A stretch of DNA of 64,000 bases, taken from the NCBI GenBank assembly GCA_965221655.1, contig OZ244906.1:1798001-1862000 (forward strand). The letters run 5' to 3'. The notes below the pieces were generated by a model. It saw only the letters and a program-made list of their open reading frames with translations. It made no database searches and had not been told where the DNA came from. This stretch comes from Bin107 sp965221655. GTDB taxonomy: Bacteria > UBA8248. The translations under genes and the position numbers were made by a program. Of this stretch, positions 1-8,248 are shown in pieces; position 1 is the first letter of the stretch, and every line of letters begins with the position of its first letter.

Positions 1-368
1 TCGCCCGTGATGGCGATAAGCGGCGTACCCAGCCGCGCGAAGACGGGCAGGATGCGCACGAGTTCTTCCGTCTCGCCGCTGTAGGAGAGCGCAACGACCA
101 CGTCCTCGGGCGTCACCATGCCCAAATCGCCGTGCGCACCCTCTGCGGGGTGCAAGAAATAGGAGGGCGTACCCGTGCTGGCGAGGGTGGCAGAGATTTT
201 CTGGCCCACGAGTCCACTCTTGCCCATGCCCGTGAGCGCGACCCTGCCCCGGCACGCGAGAACAACCTCCACGGCCTTCATGAACCCGGCATCCAGGCGC
301 GCGGCGACCTCGGAGAGCGCCTCGGCCTCGATGCGCAGGGTGCGCGCGCCGCGCTCCAAGGCATTCAT
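1..368 (-). CDS. kdsD: D-arabinose 5-phosphate isomerase, KdsD/KpsF type (3' part outside window)
   Basis: N-terminal about 122 residues of a sugar-isomerase (SIS) domain protein. The family interconverts ribulose 5-phosphate and arabinose 5-phosphate, the first step to Kdo for lipopolysaccharide, in the cytoplasm. Seen: GMGKSG at residues 47-52, then a HPAEGAHGDLGM block and SYSGETEE near residue 91, all matching the KdsD/GutQ signature in order. The start is the ATG at 368. A better Shine-Dalgarno (GGAGGAGG) lies further upstream in front of a CTG codon, so the true start could be about 8 codons earlier. The CBS domains expected at the C-terminus lie beyond the window edge. The family is certain; the paralogue (KdsD versus GutQ/KpsF) is inferred. 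Confidence 0.85.
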   Translation of the reverse strand, partial: MNALERGARTLRIEAEALSEVAARLDAGFMKAVEVVLACRGRVALTGMGKSGLVGQKISATLASTGTPSYFLHPAEGAHGDLGMVTPEDVVVALSYSGETEELVRILPVFARLGTPLIAITG

Positions 369-588
369 AGAAGCGGCCTTGCCTTGAGACTCCAGAACCC
401 GCCCTCCTCCGCTGCGTTCGGCGGGAAAAATAACACCTCCCCGCCAGGGTGTCCACGCGAAACGCCCCCAAGTCCCCGTGCCGCGCGCCTTTACTCCCGT
501 GCGCCTTGATGCTACAAAATTATCTTGCGAACGCAAGAAAAAAAAACGAACGCCCGCGGGGCGCGAGAATCGCAGGAGTTTCCGAGTC

Positions 589-1338
589 ATGTCCGGTCAT
601 TCCAAATGGAGCACCATCAAACGCAAAAAAGGCGCCTTGGACGCCAAGCGCGGCAAGATTTTCACCAAGCTCATCAAGGAGATCACCATCGCTGCCCGCC
701 TCGGCGGCGGAGACCCCGACGGCAACCCCCGGCTGCGTACGGCCATCCAGACGGCGAAGGCGTCCAACATGCCGCAGGACAACATTACGCGCGCCATCGC
801 CAAAGGCACGGGCGACCTCGAGGGCGTGAGCTACGAGGAGGGCACCTACGAGGGCTACGGCCCCGGCGGCGTGGCGCTCCTCATCGCGGTGCTGACCGAC
901 AACCGCAACCGCACGGGCGCCGAGGTGCGCCACATACTGACCAAGTACAACGGCTCGATGGCCGAGCCCAACGCCGTGGCCTGGAACTTCGAGAAGAAAG
1001 GCTTCTTTCTCGTCCCCCAGGAGGGTGTGGACGAAGAAGCCCTGATGGAGGTGGTGCTCGAAGCCGGGGCGGAGGACATGGAACCTGCCGAGGATGCATT
1101 CGAAATCCACACCGCACCCGACGCCTTCGAGGGCGTGCGCGAAGCACTCGAGAAAAGCGGCGTCGCGCCCGAATCCGCCGAGGTCACCATGCTGCCCAAG
1201 TCGACGGTTCGGCTCGACGGCAAAGAAGCCACGCAGATGCTGCGCCTGATGGAAGCCCTTGAAGACAACGACGACGTGCAGAACGTCTACGCGAACTTTG
1301 ACATTTCCGAAGAGCAAATGGCGCAAGCCTCCGCATAA
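589..1338 (+). CDS. yebC: YebC/PmpR family protein
   Basis: 249-residue YebC family protein, the usual length. Seen: MSGHSKWSTIKRKKGALDAK at the N-terminus, the family hallmark, followed by a GGGDPDGNPRLRTAI block, and a C-terminal domain ending in YANFDISEE. YebC-family proteins bind DNA as regulators in some species, and members have more recently been linked to relief of ribosome stalling. Which role applies here cannot be read from sequence. ATG 589 is preceded by GCAGGAGT at good spacing; longer in-frame extensions upstream are non-conserved. It lies directly ahead of ruvC-ruvA-ruvB, a conserved bacterial gene order, and is probably co-transcribed with them. Confidence 0.95.
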   Translation: MSGHSKWSTIKRKKGALDAKRGKIFTKLIKEITIAARLGGGDPDGNPRLRTAIQTAKASNMPQDNITRAIAKGTGDLEGVSYEEGTYEGYGPGGVALLIAVLTDNRNRTGAEVRHILTKYNGSMAEPNAVAWNFEKKGFFLVPQEGVDEEALMEVVLEAGAEDMEPAEDAFEIHTAPDAFEGVREALEKSGVAPESAEVTMLPKSTVRLDGKEATQMLRLMEALEDNDDVQNVYANFDISEEQMAQASA

Positions 1339-1356
1339 GCCCGGCCACCACCGCCC

Positions 1357-1896
1357 GTGGGGTCTTCTCCGTTGACGCAGCTTACGCACACGTTTCGCGT
1401 CCTGGGCGTCGACCCGGGTCTGGGCGTCACGGGCTACGCGGTTCTGCGCGTGGAAGACTCCGAAGAACCCCGGCTCATCGAGGGCGGCGTCATACGAAAC
1501 GACGCGCGCGCGCCGCTGGAGACGCGCCTTTTCGAGTTGCACCGCGACCTTTTCGACGTAATTCGCGCGCACGCACCCCACGTCATGGCGGTCGAGAACC
1601 TCTACAGCCACTACAAGCATCCGCGCACGTCCATCATCATGGGCCACGCGCGGGGGGTCATCTTCCTCGCCGCCTCGCAGGCGGGCGTGCCCGTCGCCAG
1701 CTACGCCGCCACCGAAATCAAGAAGTCACTCGTCGGCGCGGGCCGCGCCACCAAGGCGCAGATGCAACGCATGGTGCAGCAACGCCTGCGGCTCGCCGAG
1801 TTGCCCGAACCCGCCGACGTGGCCGACGCCATCGCCGCGGCGTATTGCCACGTCGAGCGCAGCCGCCGCGCACACGCCGCGGAGAGCACGGCATGA
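1357..1896 (+). CDS. ruvC: Holliday junction resolvase RuvC
   Basis: 179-residue crossover-junction endonuclease that cuts Holliday junctions symmetrically once RuvAB has branch-migrated them. Seen: FRVLGVDPGLGVTGYAV with the first catalytic Asp at residue 19, Glu80 in AVENLY, and Asp154/Asp157 in PADVADAIA. These are the four metal-binding acids of the RNase H-like fold. The GTG at 1357 is taken as start; a TTG five codons later would give a length closer to the family norm. The stop overlaps the ruvA start by 4 nt (ATGA), which implies translational coupling. Confidence 0.95.
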   Translation: MGSSPLTQLTHTFRVLGVDPGLGVTGYAVLRVEDSEEPRLIEGGVIRNDARAPLETRLFELHRDLFDVIRAHAPHVMAVENLYSHYKHPRTSIIMGHARGVIFLAASQAGVPVASYAATEIKKSLVGAGRATKAQMQRMVQQRLRLAELPEPADVADAIAAAYCHVERSRRAHAAESTA

Positions 1897-2531
1897 TTCG
1901 CAGGCTCTCAGGAGAAGTCATCGAGGTGGAGGAGGACTGCGTGGTGCTGCGCACGCCCGCGGGCGTCGCCTACGAGGTGCTGGTGGGCACGTACGCCAGG
2001 CACGAACTGCAAGCCCTCATGGGCGCGCGCGAGGCCGTGGAACTCCACACCCACCATTACGTGGAGGGAAACGTAACCACCGGCCAACTCCACCCCCGGC
2101 TGGTGGGCTTTCTCTCGGCGGAGGAGCGGGCGTTTTTTCTGTGCTTCATCAAGGCCCCCGGCATCAGCCCAAAGAGCGCGGTGCGCGCGATGAGCCTTCC
2201 GCCCCTCCAGATCGCGGAGGCCGTCGCGTCGGCGAACGCCCTGCTGCTCACCAAACTGCCCGGCATCGGCAAGAAAAAGGCGGAGCAAATCGTCTCGGGC
2301 ATCAGGGAAGAGGTGCTCGCACTCTCCCTCGCAGGCGAAGCCTCCCCGACACCCGAGGAGGACGCGCCCCACACGACGCCCCTCCACGGCGACGTGATGG
2401 CAGTGCTGGTCGGCCAGCTCGGATACCGCACGCCCGAGGCGGAGAACCTCGTGGAACGCGCCGTCGAATCGCTGGGCGCAGACGCGGAGACCGAGGCCGT
2501 CTTGCAAGAAGTCTTTCGGTTGGGCAGGTAG
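1893..2531 (+). CDS. ruvA: Holliday junction branch migration protein RuvA
   Basis: 212-residue junction-binding subunit. It forms the tetramer that holds the four-way junction flat while RuvB rings pump DNA. Seen: an N-terminal OB-fold start MIRRLSGEVIEVEED, a helix-hairpin-helix motif LTKLPGIGKKKAEQIV near residues 115-130, an acidic linker (SPTPEEDAP), and a C-terminal RuvB-contact domain ending in EVFRLGR. The start at 1893 overlaps the ruvC stop. A longer in-frame start exists inside ruvC but lacks family similarity. Confidence 0.95.
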   Translation: MIRRLSGEVIEVEEDCVVLRTPAGVAYEVLVGTYARHELQALMGAREAVELHTHHYVEGNVTTGQLHPRLVGFLSAEERAFFLCFIKAPGISPKSAVRAMSLPPLQIAEAVASANALLLTKLPGIGKKKAEQIVSGIREEVLALSLAGEASPTPEEDAPHTTPLHGDVMAVLVGQLGYRTPEAENLVERAVESLGADAETEAVLQEVFRLGR

Positions 2532-2535
2532 GCGC

Positions 2536-3600
2536 ATGGTCATCGAGCGGCGCGTGAGCCCCGAGGCGGCCAACGAAGAGGAGGAGCGCGCCTTCACGTC
2601 GCTGCGGCCCACCCGGCTCGAGGAATACGTGGGCCAGGCCGACCTGGTCACCAAGCTGCGCATCGCGCTCGAGGCGGCGCAAAAGAGAAACGACCCCCTC
2701 GGCCACGTGCTCTTCCACGGACCGCCGGGGCTGGGCAAGACCACGCTTTCCCACATTATCGCCCAGGAGATGGGAACCCGCCTCGTCAAGACGTCCGGTC
2801 CCTCGCTCTCCCGGCCCGCCGACCTCATGGGCATCCTCACCGGACTCCAGGGGGGCGACACGCTCTTCATCGACGAGGTGCACCGGATGCCCCGCGCGGT
2901 GGAGGAGTTCCTCTACCCCGCGATGGAGGACTACCGCGTGGACTTCGTGGTCGACCGGGGGCCGATGGCGCGCACCATCAACTTCCCCCTCCAGGTGTTC
3001 ACGACGGTGGGGGCCACCACGCGCCCCGGCGCACTGACCGCGGCCCTGCGGGATCGCTTCTACCTCGTCTACCACGTGGACTTCTACTCCGAAGAGGAGC
3101 TCGAGCGCATCCTGATGCAGAGCGCGGCGCGGCTCGAGGCGCCCATCGAACGCGAAGCCGCCCGCGAGCTCGCCAGAAGAAGCCGGGGCACCCCCCGCAC
3201 CGCGAACAGGCTTTTGCTCTGGACGCGCGACTTCGCCCAGGCGCGCGGCAAGGCGGGCATCACCCTCGCCGCCACGCGCGAGGCACTCGCCATGGAGGGG
3301 GTGGACGAGGCGGGTCTCGACGCGCTCGACAGAAAGTATCTGCGAACCATCGTCGAGCAATACGGCGGCGGTCCGGTGGGGGTGGAGGCCATCGCCGCCA
3401 CCATGAACGAAGAGTCCGACACCCTGGTCGACATGGTGGAGCCGTTTTTGCTGCGCGCGGGATTTTTGCAACGCACCCGCGGGGGACGGCGCGCGGCGGC
3501 GGCGGCCTACGCGCACCTGGGCGTGGCGCTGCCCAGGGGCGTTCAACACGACCTGTGGGACGCAGGCGCAAAAGAAGCCGACGCCGAACCCTCCGACTAG
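2536..3600 (+). CDS. ruvB: Holliday junction branch migration ATPase RuvB
   Basis: 354-residue AAA+ motor of branch migration. Seen: Walker A GPPGLGKT (62-69), Walker B FIDEVHRM (111-118), an arginine-finger/sensor region TAALRDRFYLVYHVDFY, and a C-terminal winged-helix domain ending with the GGRRAA segment. The length is that of the family. The gene starts 4 nt after the ruvA stop, so yebC-ruvC-ruvA-ruvB form one tight plus-strand operon. The usual EIH of Walker B is EVH here, a conservative change. Confidence 0.96.
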   Translation: MVIERRVSPEAANEEEERAFTSLRPTRLEEYVGQADLVTKLRIALEAAQKRNDPLGHVLFHGPPGLGKTTLSHIIAQEMGTRLVKTSGPSLSRPADLMGILTGLQGGDTLFIDEVHRMPRAVEEFLYPAMEDYRVDFVVDRGPMARTINFPLQVFTTVGATTRPGALTAALRDRFYLVYHVDFYSEEELERILMQSAARLEAPIEREAARELARRSRGTPRTANRLLLWTRDFAQARGKAGITLAATREALAMEGVDEAGLDALDRKYLRTIVEQYGGGPVGVEAIAATMNEESDTLVDMVEPFLLRAGFLQRTRGGRRAAAAAYAHLGVALPRGVQHDLWDAGAKEADAEPSD

Positions 3601-3613
3601 GGAGACCCTCGCC

Positions 3614-3838
3614 GTGGAGCCTTTCGGCAGCTTCGGGAAGACGCTCATTCTGCTGGGTCTGGCGTTGGCGGCGGCGGGTGCGCTGCTGCTCCTGGCGCCC
3701 AAGATACCGTTTCTGGGCAAGCTGCCCGGCGACATCCACCTGCGCGGGAAGAACTGGAGCTTCTACTTTCCGGTGGTAACGTGCATCGTCGTGAGCGTGG
3801 TGCTGAGCGTCATCCTCAACCTGTTCACGAGAAAATAG
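3614..3838 (+). CDS. DUF2905 family small membrane protein
   Basis: 74-residue protein with two hydrophobic helices (about residues 9-29 and 50-70) around a loop PKIPFLGKLPGDIHLRGKN. That loop is the signature of the DUF2905 family, whose function is unknown. The start is GTG at 3614, 13 nt after the ruvB stop with GGAGACCC upstream. Members of this family often sit directly downstream of ruvB, which fits here. It is predicted to be an integral inner-membrane protein. Confidence 0.85.
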   Translation: MEPFGSFGKTLILLGLALAAAGALLLLAPKIPFLGKLPGDIHLRGKNWSFYFPVVTCIVVSVVLSVILNLFTRK

Positions 3839-3839
3839 G

Positions 3840-4604
3840 CTACTTCCAGCCCCCGCCGCCGTTCACGAGTACTGAATCCGCCGTCAGGAACTCGCACGCA
3901 TCCGAGCAGAGGAACAACACCAATTCGCCGATTTCCTCCGCCCGGCCGAAGCGCCCCATCGGCACCTGGCTCATGAGGAACTCCTTGAGCTCCGGGGAGG
4001 AGACGTCCTGAAACGGGGTGTCGATGGGTCCCGGCGAGATGGACATGCACCGGATGCCCTTGTCGGCGTACTCGCGACCCACGCCCATGCTCATCGTGAC
4101 CACCGCGCCCTTCGCAGCCGCGTAGTGCACCGAGTGGCCCGGCCCTCCGCGCTTGTGGGCCATGCTCCCCATGTTCACGATGACGCCCTTGCCCCTCTCC
4201 AGCATCTCGGGAATCGCCGCCTGCATGCAGTAGAAGACGCCCTTGACGTTCAAGTCGAACGTCCTCTCCCACAGGTCGTCGTCGATCCCCAGAAACTCCG
4301 AGCGCTGAAGCGCCGCGCCAGCGGAGTTGAACGCGAAATCCACGCCGCCAAAGCGCTCCTTCGCACGCCGCACCATGGCGAACGCCTGCTCGCGCGAGGT
4401 GACGTCCACCTGCATGTGCGCACCCCGGCCACCGTTCTCGGCAACGGCTTCGGCGACCTCGGCCGCGCCCTGCTCGTTCATGTCCGCGCACAGGACGTTC
4501 GCACCCTCGCGGGCAAAGACGAGGGAGGCCGCCTTGCCGATGCCGCTGGCCGCACCGGTTACGACGATGGTCTTTCCCACGAAATAATCAGGCGTTTTGG
4601 GCAT
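3840..4604 (-). CDS. SDR family NAD(P)-dependent oxidoreductase
   Basis: 254-residue classical short-chain dehydrogenase. Seen: TGAASGIG cofactor motif (16-23), FNSAGA in place of the usual NNAG, catalytic Ser147, Tyr161 and Lys165 (YAAAK), and PGPIDTPF after the active site. The substrate is not deducible. The ATG at 4604 lies inside the last codons of the upstream hydroxyacid dehydrogenase gene (17-nt overlap), so the two are translated as a pair. They may act successively on a hydroxy/keto acid. Its 3' end lies 2 nt from the convergent DUF2905 gene, leaving no room for a separate terminator. Confidence 0.9.
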   Translation of the reverse strand: MPKTPDYFVGKTIVVTGAASGIGKAASLVFAREGANVLCADMNEQGAAEVAEAVAENGGRGAHMQVDVTSREQAFAMVRRAKERFGGVDFAFNSAGAALQRSEFLGIDDDLWERTFDLNVKGVFYCMQAAIPEMLERGKGVIVNMGSMAHKRGGPGHSVHYAAAKGAVVTMSMGVGREYADKGIRCMSISPGPIDTPFQDVSSPELKEFLMSQVPMGRFGRAEEIGELVLFLCSDACEFLTADSVLVNGGGGWK

Positions 4605-5628
4605 CGTAGGTCTCCTCGCTGGGGGCTGGGGAGTGCGCGTCGGCAGGTGCGATGCGCTGCATCTCGTATTCCGTCTCGGGCACGAGACCCGGTATCGGCC
4701 TGCCCGCCAAAAAGCAAAGCACGTTCTCGGTGGCGTCCACCTCCATCTGCAACCGCGAGGAGCGCGTCCGCGCACCCAGATGCGCGGTGAGGATGCAGTT
4801 GGGGGCATGGGCCAAAACGCCGCGGTAGGGCTCTTCGGGGAAAACGTCTACCGCCGCTCCGCCCAGGTGCCCCGCACCGAGTGCGCGCGCGAGCGCCTCA
4901 TCGTCCACCACCACGCCGCGCGCCGTGTTGATGAGGTAGGCGCCCTTGCGCATCATCGCGAGTTCGGCCGCGCCTATGAGGTGCAAGGTCATCGGCGTGG
5001 CGGGAACGTGCAGGGAGATGGCGTCGGCGCGGCGGTAGATTTCTTCTTTTTCCGCCCACTCCACGCCGTAGCGCGCACCGAATTGCGTGTCGGGCGCCAG
5101 GTCGTTGGCGATGACGTGCGCGCCGAAGCCCGCGACGTGGCGAATCACCCGCTTGCCGATGCGCCCCACGCCGATGACGCCCAGCGTAATCTCGTCCAGC
5201 GTGCGGCCCATGTGCTGGAACCACTCGCCGCGCGCGAGAGCCTCGTGGGAGCGGCGCACGCCCCGCAGGAGTGCGAGCAAGTGGCCGAGAGCGAGTTGCG
5301 CCACCGCCTCGGCGTTCGCCCCCGGCGTGTGGGCGACCAAAACGTCGCGCTCACGCGCCGCGTGCAAGTCCACCGTCTCGAGCCCCACCGTGGCGCGGGA
5401 GATGAAGCGCAACCCGGCAGCCGCGTCCAGCACCCGGGGGGTGAACGGCTCGAGACCCGCGATGACGGCGTCGTAGCCGCCGCGAATCATCTCCGCGAGT
5501 TCCTCCTCGCGCGGGCGTCTGCCCAGAGGGTTGAGCACGTAGTCCACGCCCGCGCTCGTGAGCATCTCGAGGGGGCGCGGGTCGATTTCCCCGAACGGCG
5601 TGGTGGATACGAGTACACGGGGCGCCAT
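4588..5628 (-). CDS. D-2-hydroxyacid dehydrogenase (phosphoglycerate dehydrogenase-like)
   Basis: 346-residue NAD-dependent D-2-hydroxyacid dehydrogenase. Seen: Rossmann motif GVGRIG (153-158), catalytic Arg237 in INTARGVVVDDEAL, Glu in FPEEP (265-266), and catalytic His283 in AHLGA, where most members have PHIGA. It lacks the C-terminal ACT domain of many SerA enzymes, so a catabolic hydroxyacid/ketoacid reductase is at least as likely as serine biosynthesis. It is the first gene of a two-gene minus-strand unit with the overlapping SDR. The family is certain, the substrate unknown. Confidence 0.88.
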   Translation of the reverse strand: MAPRVLVSTTPFGEIDPRPLEMLTSAGVDYVLNPLGRRPREEELAEMIRGGYDAVIAGLEPFTPRVLDAAAGLRFISRATVGLETVDLHAARERDVLVAHTPGANAEAVAQLALGHLLALLRGVRRSHEALARGEWFQHMGRTLDEITLGVIGVGRIGKRVIRHVAGFGAHVIANDLAPDTQFGARYGVEWAEKEEIYRRADAISLHVPATPMTLHLIGAAELAMMRKGAYLINTARGVVVDDEALARALGAGHLGGAAVDVFPEEPYRGVLAHAPNCILTAHLGARTRSSRLQMEVDATENVLCFLAGRPIPGLVPETEYEMQRIAPADAHSPAPSEETYDAQNA

Positions 5629-5837
5629 GGGCGACCTCCCGAAAACGAGCGCGAAACCAAGCCAATCCTGGGGTCCAGGCGCGAAAGCGGCTCGATGGGG
5701 TAGGGTATGAAAACCCTGCGGAGGTTACATGCCGCGAGGAGGGGCTGTCAAACCTGGAGGGAAATCGGACATAGCCGCTCTTTATTGCCTCTGCGCAAAA
5801 GAGCGTCCCTCTCCGCGGGAGCGAGCCGCGCCGCTTC

Positions 5838-6998
5838 TCACCCTCCCCGCCGCTGGGAGAATTTTCTCCCGAAGATGCTGGAGGCGATCATGTTGCGCTG
5901 CGCCTGGGTGGTGCCGCCGCCGATGGTGAACATGCGCGCGTCGCGCGCCATGCGCTCTAGCGGCAAGTCACGCGAATAGCCCGCCGCACCGAAAATCTGG
6001 AGCGCGTCGTTCGTCACCTTAATGGCCGTCTCGGCCGAGAACGTCTTGGCGATGGCGGCGAGGTGCACGTCGGGGAACCCCGTTCGGGGGTCGAGCTGCA
6101 CCGCCGCGCGGTGAAGCAGCAGGCGCGCCGCGTCGAGCTGGATGCGGGCGTCGGCCAGCATCCACTGCAGCCCCTGAAACTCCGCAATCGGACGACCGAA
6201 CTGCTCGCGCCGCTTGGCGTATTCCACCGCCTGCGCGAACGCTCCCTCCGCTATGCCCAGGGCCACCGTGCCCGCCCCCACGCGCTGGGCGTTATAAGCG
6301 GCCATGAGGCGGCCGAAACCGATGGTGAGCAGGTTCTCCGCGGGCACGCGGCAGTTCTCGAAAATCTCCTCCCCCTCGGGGATGCCGCGCAGCCCCATCA
6401 TGAAGGCGCGCTCGCCGATGCGAAAGCCCTCCGCACCCGCCTCCACGATGAAGGCGCCGATTCCCTGCTCCTCGCCCCCGTGGACGACGCGGGCGAACAC
6501 CAGATTCACGCGGGAAACGCCTGCGCCCGTAATCCATTTCTTCTTGCCGTTCATTACGTATTCGTCGCCGTCGCGCACCGCGCGCGTCTGCATGTCGGTG
6601 GCGGCACTGCCCGCCTCAAGCTCGGTGATGGCGATGGCGGGCTTATCGCCCGCGAGCACCATGGGCAGGTATTTTCTTTTCTGCTCCTCGGTTCCGTAGC
6701 GGACGATGGCGCCCACCACGCCCATGTTCGAATCCACCACGATGCGCCCCGTGATGCCGCATACCTTCGCCATCTCCTCGACGACCAAGACGGCCTCGAT
6801 GAGCGGACGCTCCGCGCCGCCGAACTCCCGGGGAACGTTCATGCCCATGAAGCCCGCCTCGGCCAGCACGCGCGCGTTCTCCCAGGGGTATTCCTCGGTA
6901 CGGTCCCAAACCGCCGCCTTGGGCGCAATGCGGCTCACGGCGATTTCGCGCGCCTTCGCCTGCACGCGCTTTTGTTCCTCAGTGAGGTCGAAATCCAC
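5838..6998 (-). CDS. Acyl-CoA dehydrogenase family flavoprotein, atypical active site
   Basis: 386-residue protein with full acyl-CoA dehydrogenase architecture: N-terminal helices (MDFDLTEEQ), middle beta domain (AITELEAGSAATDMQTRA, KKKWITGA), C-terminal helices (YAKRREQFGRPIAEFQ, IFGAAGYSRDLPLER). The catalytic Glu of the medium-chain enzyme (YEGT) is Gly361 here (IGGGTTQ). The alternative base position used by isovaleryl- and long-chain enzymes aligns to Gln (YNAQR). So alpha,beta-dehydrogenation by the normal route is uncertain. The GTG start at 6998 has AAGGAG at good spacing. It follows a crotonase gene by 41 nt on the same strand. Confidence 0.88.
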   Translation of the reverse strand: MDFDLTEEQKRVQAKAREIAVSRIAPKAAVWDRTEEYPWENARVLAEAGFMGMNVPREFGGAERPLIEAVLVVEEMAKVCGITGRIVVDSNMGVVGAIVRYGTEEQKRKYLPMVLAGDKPAIAITELEAGSAATDMQTRAVRDGDEYVMNGKKKWITGAGVSRVNLVFARVVHGGEEQGIGAFIVEAGAEGFRIGERAFMMGLRGIPEGEEIFENCRVPAENLLTIGFGRLMAAYNAQRVGAGTVALGIAEGAFAQAVEYAKRREQFGRPIAEFQGLQWMLADARIQLDAARLLLHRAAVQLDPRTGFPDVHLAAIAKTFSAETAIKVTNDALQIFGAAGYSRDLPLERMARDARMFTIGGGTTQAQRNMIASSIFGRKFSQRRGG

Positions 6999-7039
6999 AG
7001 GTATCTCCTTGCCGCCCAAGCGGCGGGCACGGCGCGCGG

Positions 7040-7798
7040 CTACCTCCCCCGGAAGCGGGGCGCTCTCTTTTCTTTGAACGCGCGCACGCCCTCCGCCGCG
7101 TCCTCGGTCTCCAGAAGGCGCTTGAGAATGACGTCGCCGAAGCGCAGGGCGTCTTCCATCGTCATGTCGCGCGCGCGAACGGTAATCTCCTTGATGGCGC
7201 GCACCGCCAGAGGCGCGTTCGCGAGTACGCGGCGCGCGATTTTCTCCGTCTCGGCGACCACCTCGCCCGCGGGCACGACCTTGTTCACCAGGCCGAGGCG
7301 CAGCGCGTCCTCTGCCCCTATGGGCTCGCCCGTGAACAGGTGGTAATGCGCCAGGTTGAAGGGCAGCAGCCGCGCCAGCAGAATCGGCCCGCTTACCGAG
7401 GAGATGCCGCGCACGACCTGGGGCCAGCCGAGTTCGGCGTCCTCGGACATGACGCGCACGTCGCAAGAGAGCGCGATGCCCGCCCCGCCCGCCAGACAAA
7501 CGCCGTTGACGGCGGCGAAACACGGCTTGGGGAGTTCCATGACCACCTGATAGAGGTCGGAGACGGGTTTCACGGCGTCGGGGTGTGCCGGGGGCGGCTC
7601 GGTGAGGTCGTGCCCGCTCGAGAACGCCTTGCCCGCCCCCGTGATGAGACAGCCCCACACCTCGGGGTCGCGCTCCATCTCGGCGAAGAGCGCAAAGAGG
7701 CGCTCGCTCATCTCGTGGTTGATTGCGTTTATCTTCTCCGGCCTGTTGAGCGTGATGCAGGCCAGCCTGTCGCGCACTTCGTATTCCACCAGCGCCAT
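7040..7798 (-). CDS. Enoyl-CoA hydratase/isomerase (crotonase) family protein, hydratase glutamates absent
   Basis: 252-residue crotonase-fold protein. Seen: oxyanion-hole segments KAFSSGHDL (about 57-64) and VNGVCLAGGAGIALSCD (97-113). When aligned to rat mitochondrial enoyl-CoA hydratase, the first catalytic Glu falls on Gly107 and the second on Gln127 (WPQVVRG). A simple hydratase mechanism is therefore unlikely. Isomerase, hydrolase, decarboxylase or dehalogenase chemistry, or an inactive partner, are open. It is co-directional with the atypical acyl-CoA dehydrogenase, and the shared loss of canonical acids suggests a non-beta-oxidation CoA-ester step. Confidence 0.85.
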   Translation of the reverse strand: MALVEYEVRDRLACITLNRPEKINAINHEMSERLFALFAEMERDPEVWGCLITGAGKAFSSGHDLTEPPPAHPDAVKPVSDLYQVVMELPKPCFAAVNGVCLAGGAGIALSCDVRVMSEDAELGWPQVVRGISSVSGPILLARLLPFNLAHYHLFTGEPIGAEDALRLGLVNKVVPAGEVVAETEKIARRVLANAPLAVRAIKEITVRARDMTMEDALRFGDVILKRLLETEDAAEGVRAFKEKRAPRFRGR

Positions 7799-7851
7799 GT
7801 TTGCCTCCGATAAACGTGTCTTCTACAAAGAATGCCGCAATATGCAACGTC

Positions 7852-7882
7852 TTGACGCCATGCGCAAAGCCGTTGTTATGAT
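7852..7882 (+). promoter_or_regulatory. Sigma70-type promoter for the small ORF at 7946
   Basis: TTGACG (7852-7857) and TATGAT (7877-7882), each one base from the E. coli consensus hexamers, separated by 19 nt. Transcription would start near 7889, giving a leader of roughly 57 nt before the ATG at 7946. The long spacer lowers confidence. The same DNA also lies upstream of the divergent crotonase gene. Confidence 0.5.
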
Positions 7883-7945
7883 TTGTTCTGCAGACCTCAA
7901 CGGAGCAAAGAAAACCTTTGTGAACCCAACAACGGGAGAAAGACA

Positions 7946-8143
7946 ATGCGAGAACGAGTCGTTCGACACGAAATCAAGTTCCAAAAATCCGTGATTTTGA
8001 TTCTTGCCCTGCTCGCGGTGAGCGTATTCGCCATGGCGTTCACCCCCTTGTTCAGTGCCAAGAGCGCACTGGCGGAACTTTCCTCCTACGACACGTTGAG
8101 AGTGCAGCTTAGTGGAAGCGTCCGTTGCGTGGGGTGCGACTGA
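7946..8143 (+). CDS. Small secreted or membrane-anchored protein, Cys-x-x-Cys end
   Basis: 65-residue ORF that I do not recognise. Seen: a basic N-terminus (MRERVVRHEIKFQK), a hydrophobic stretch at about residues 15-32, then a small-residue segment SAKSALAEL that could be a signal-peptidase site, leaving a short mature peptide that ends RCVGCD. The ATG has GGGAGAA at ideal spacing and a plausible promoter 64 nt upstream. It stands alone between divergent and convergent minus-strand genes, so it is expressed independently. The terminal Cys-Val-Gly-Cys pair may bind metal or form a disulfide. Coding status is inferred from RBS, promoter and signal-like design only. Confidence 0.55.
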   Translation: MRERVVRHEIKFQKSVILILALLAVSVFAMAFTPLFSAKSALAELSSYDTLRVQLSGSVRCVGCD

Positions 8144-8248
8144 CAGCGGCCCCCCGCTACCCCGTCAAGACCGAAACAAGCGGGGCTGTGCCGCGGGATC
8201 AACAGATGAGGTAACGAGAAAGTGGGGTAGTTGCGTTTTTCCTTGCGC

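Noticed and set aside
524..546. Terminator: CTTGCG-AA-CGCAAG hairpin before yebC
   Set aside because: The tract after the hairpin on the plus strand is A, not T. On the minus strand the T-run precedes rather than follows the hairpin. It may be a protein-binding palindrome, but there is no support for that.
520..1647. Long antisense reading frame opposite yebC/ruvC
   Set aside because: G+C-rich DNA yields many long shadow frames on the opposite strand. This one lacks RBS and any recognisable domain while the sense frame encodes YebC and RuvC.
8141..8210. Selenocysteine readthrough at the TGA ending the small ORF at 7946-8143, given selA/selB in the same window
   Set aside because: The stop follows CVGCD directly and a C-rich/G-rich pairing (CCCCGCT with AGCGGGG, 20-nt loop) lies just after it, which superficially recalls a SECIS. 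But the stem is only 7 bp, the loop is wrong for bacterial SECIS, and the readthrough sequence (QRPPATPSRP...) shows no conserved Sec-protein pattern.
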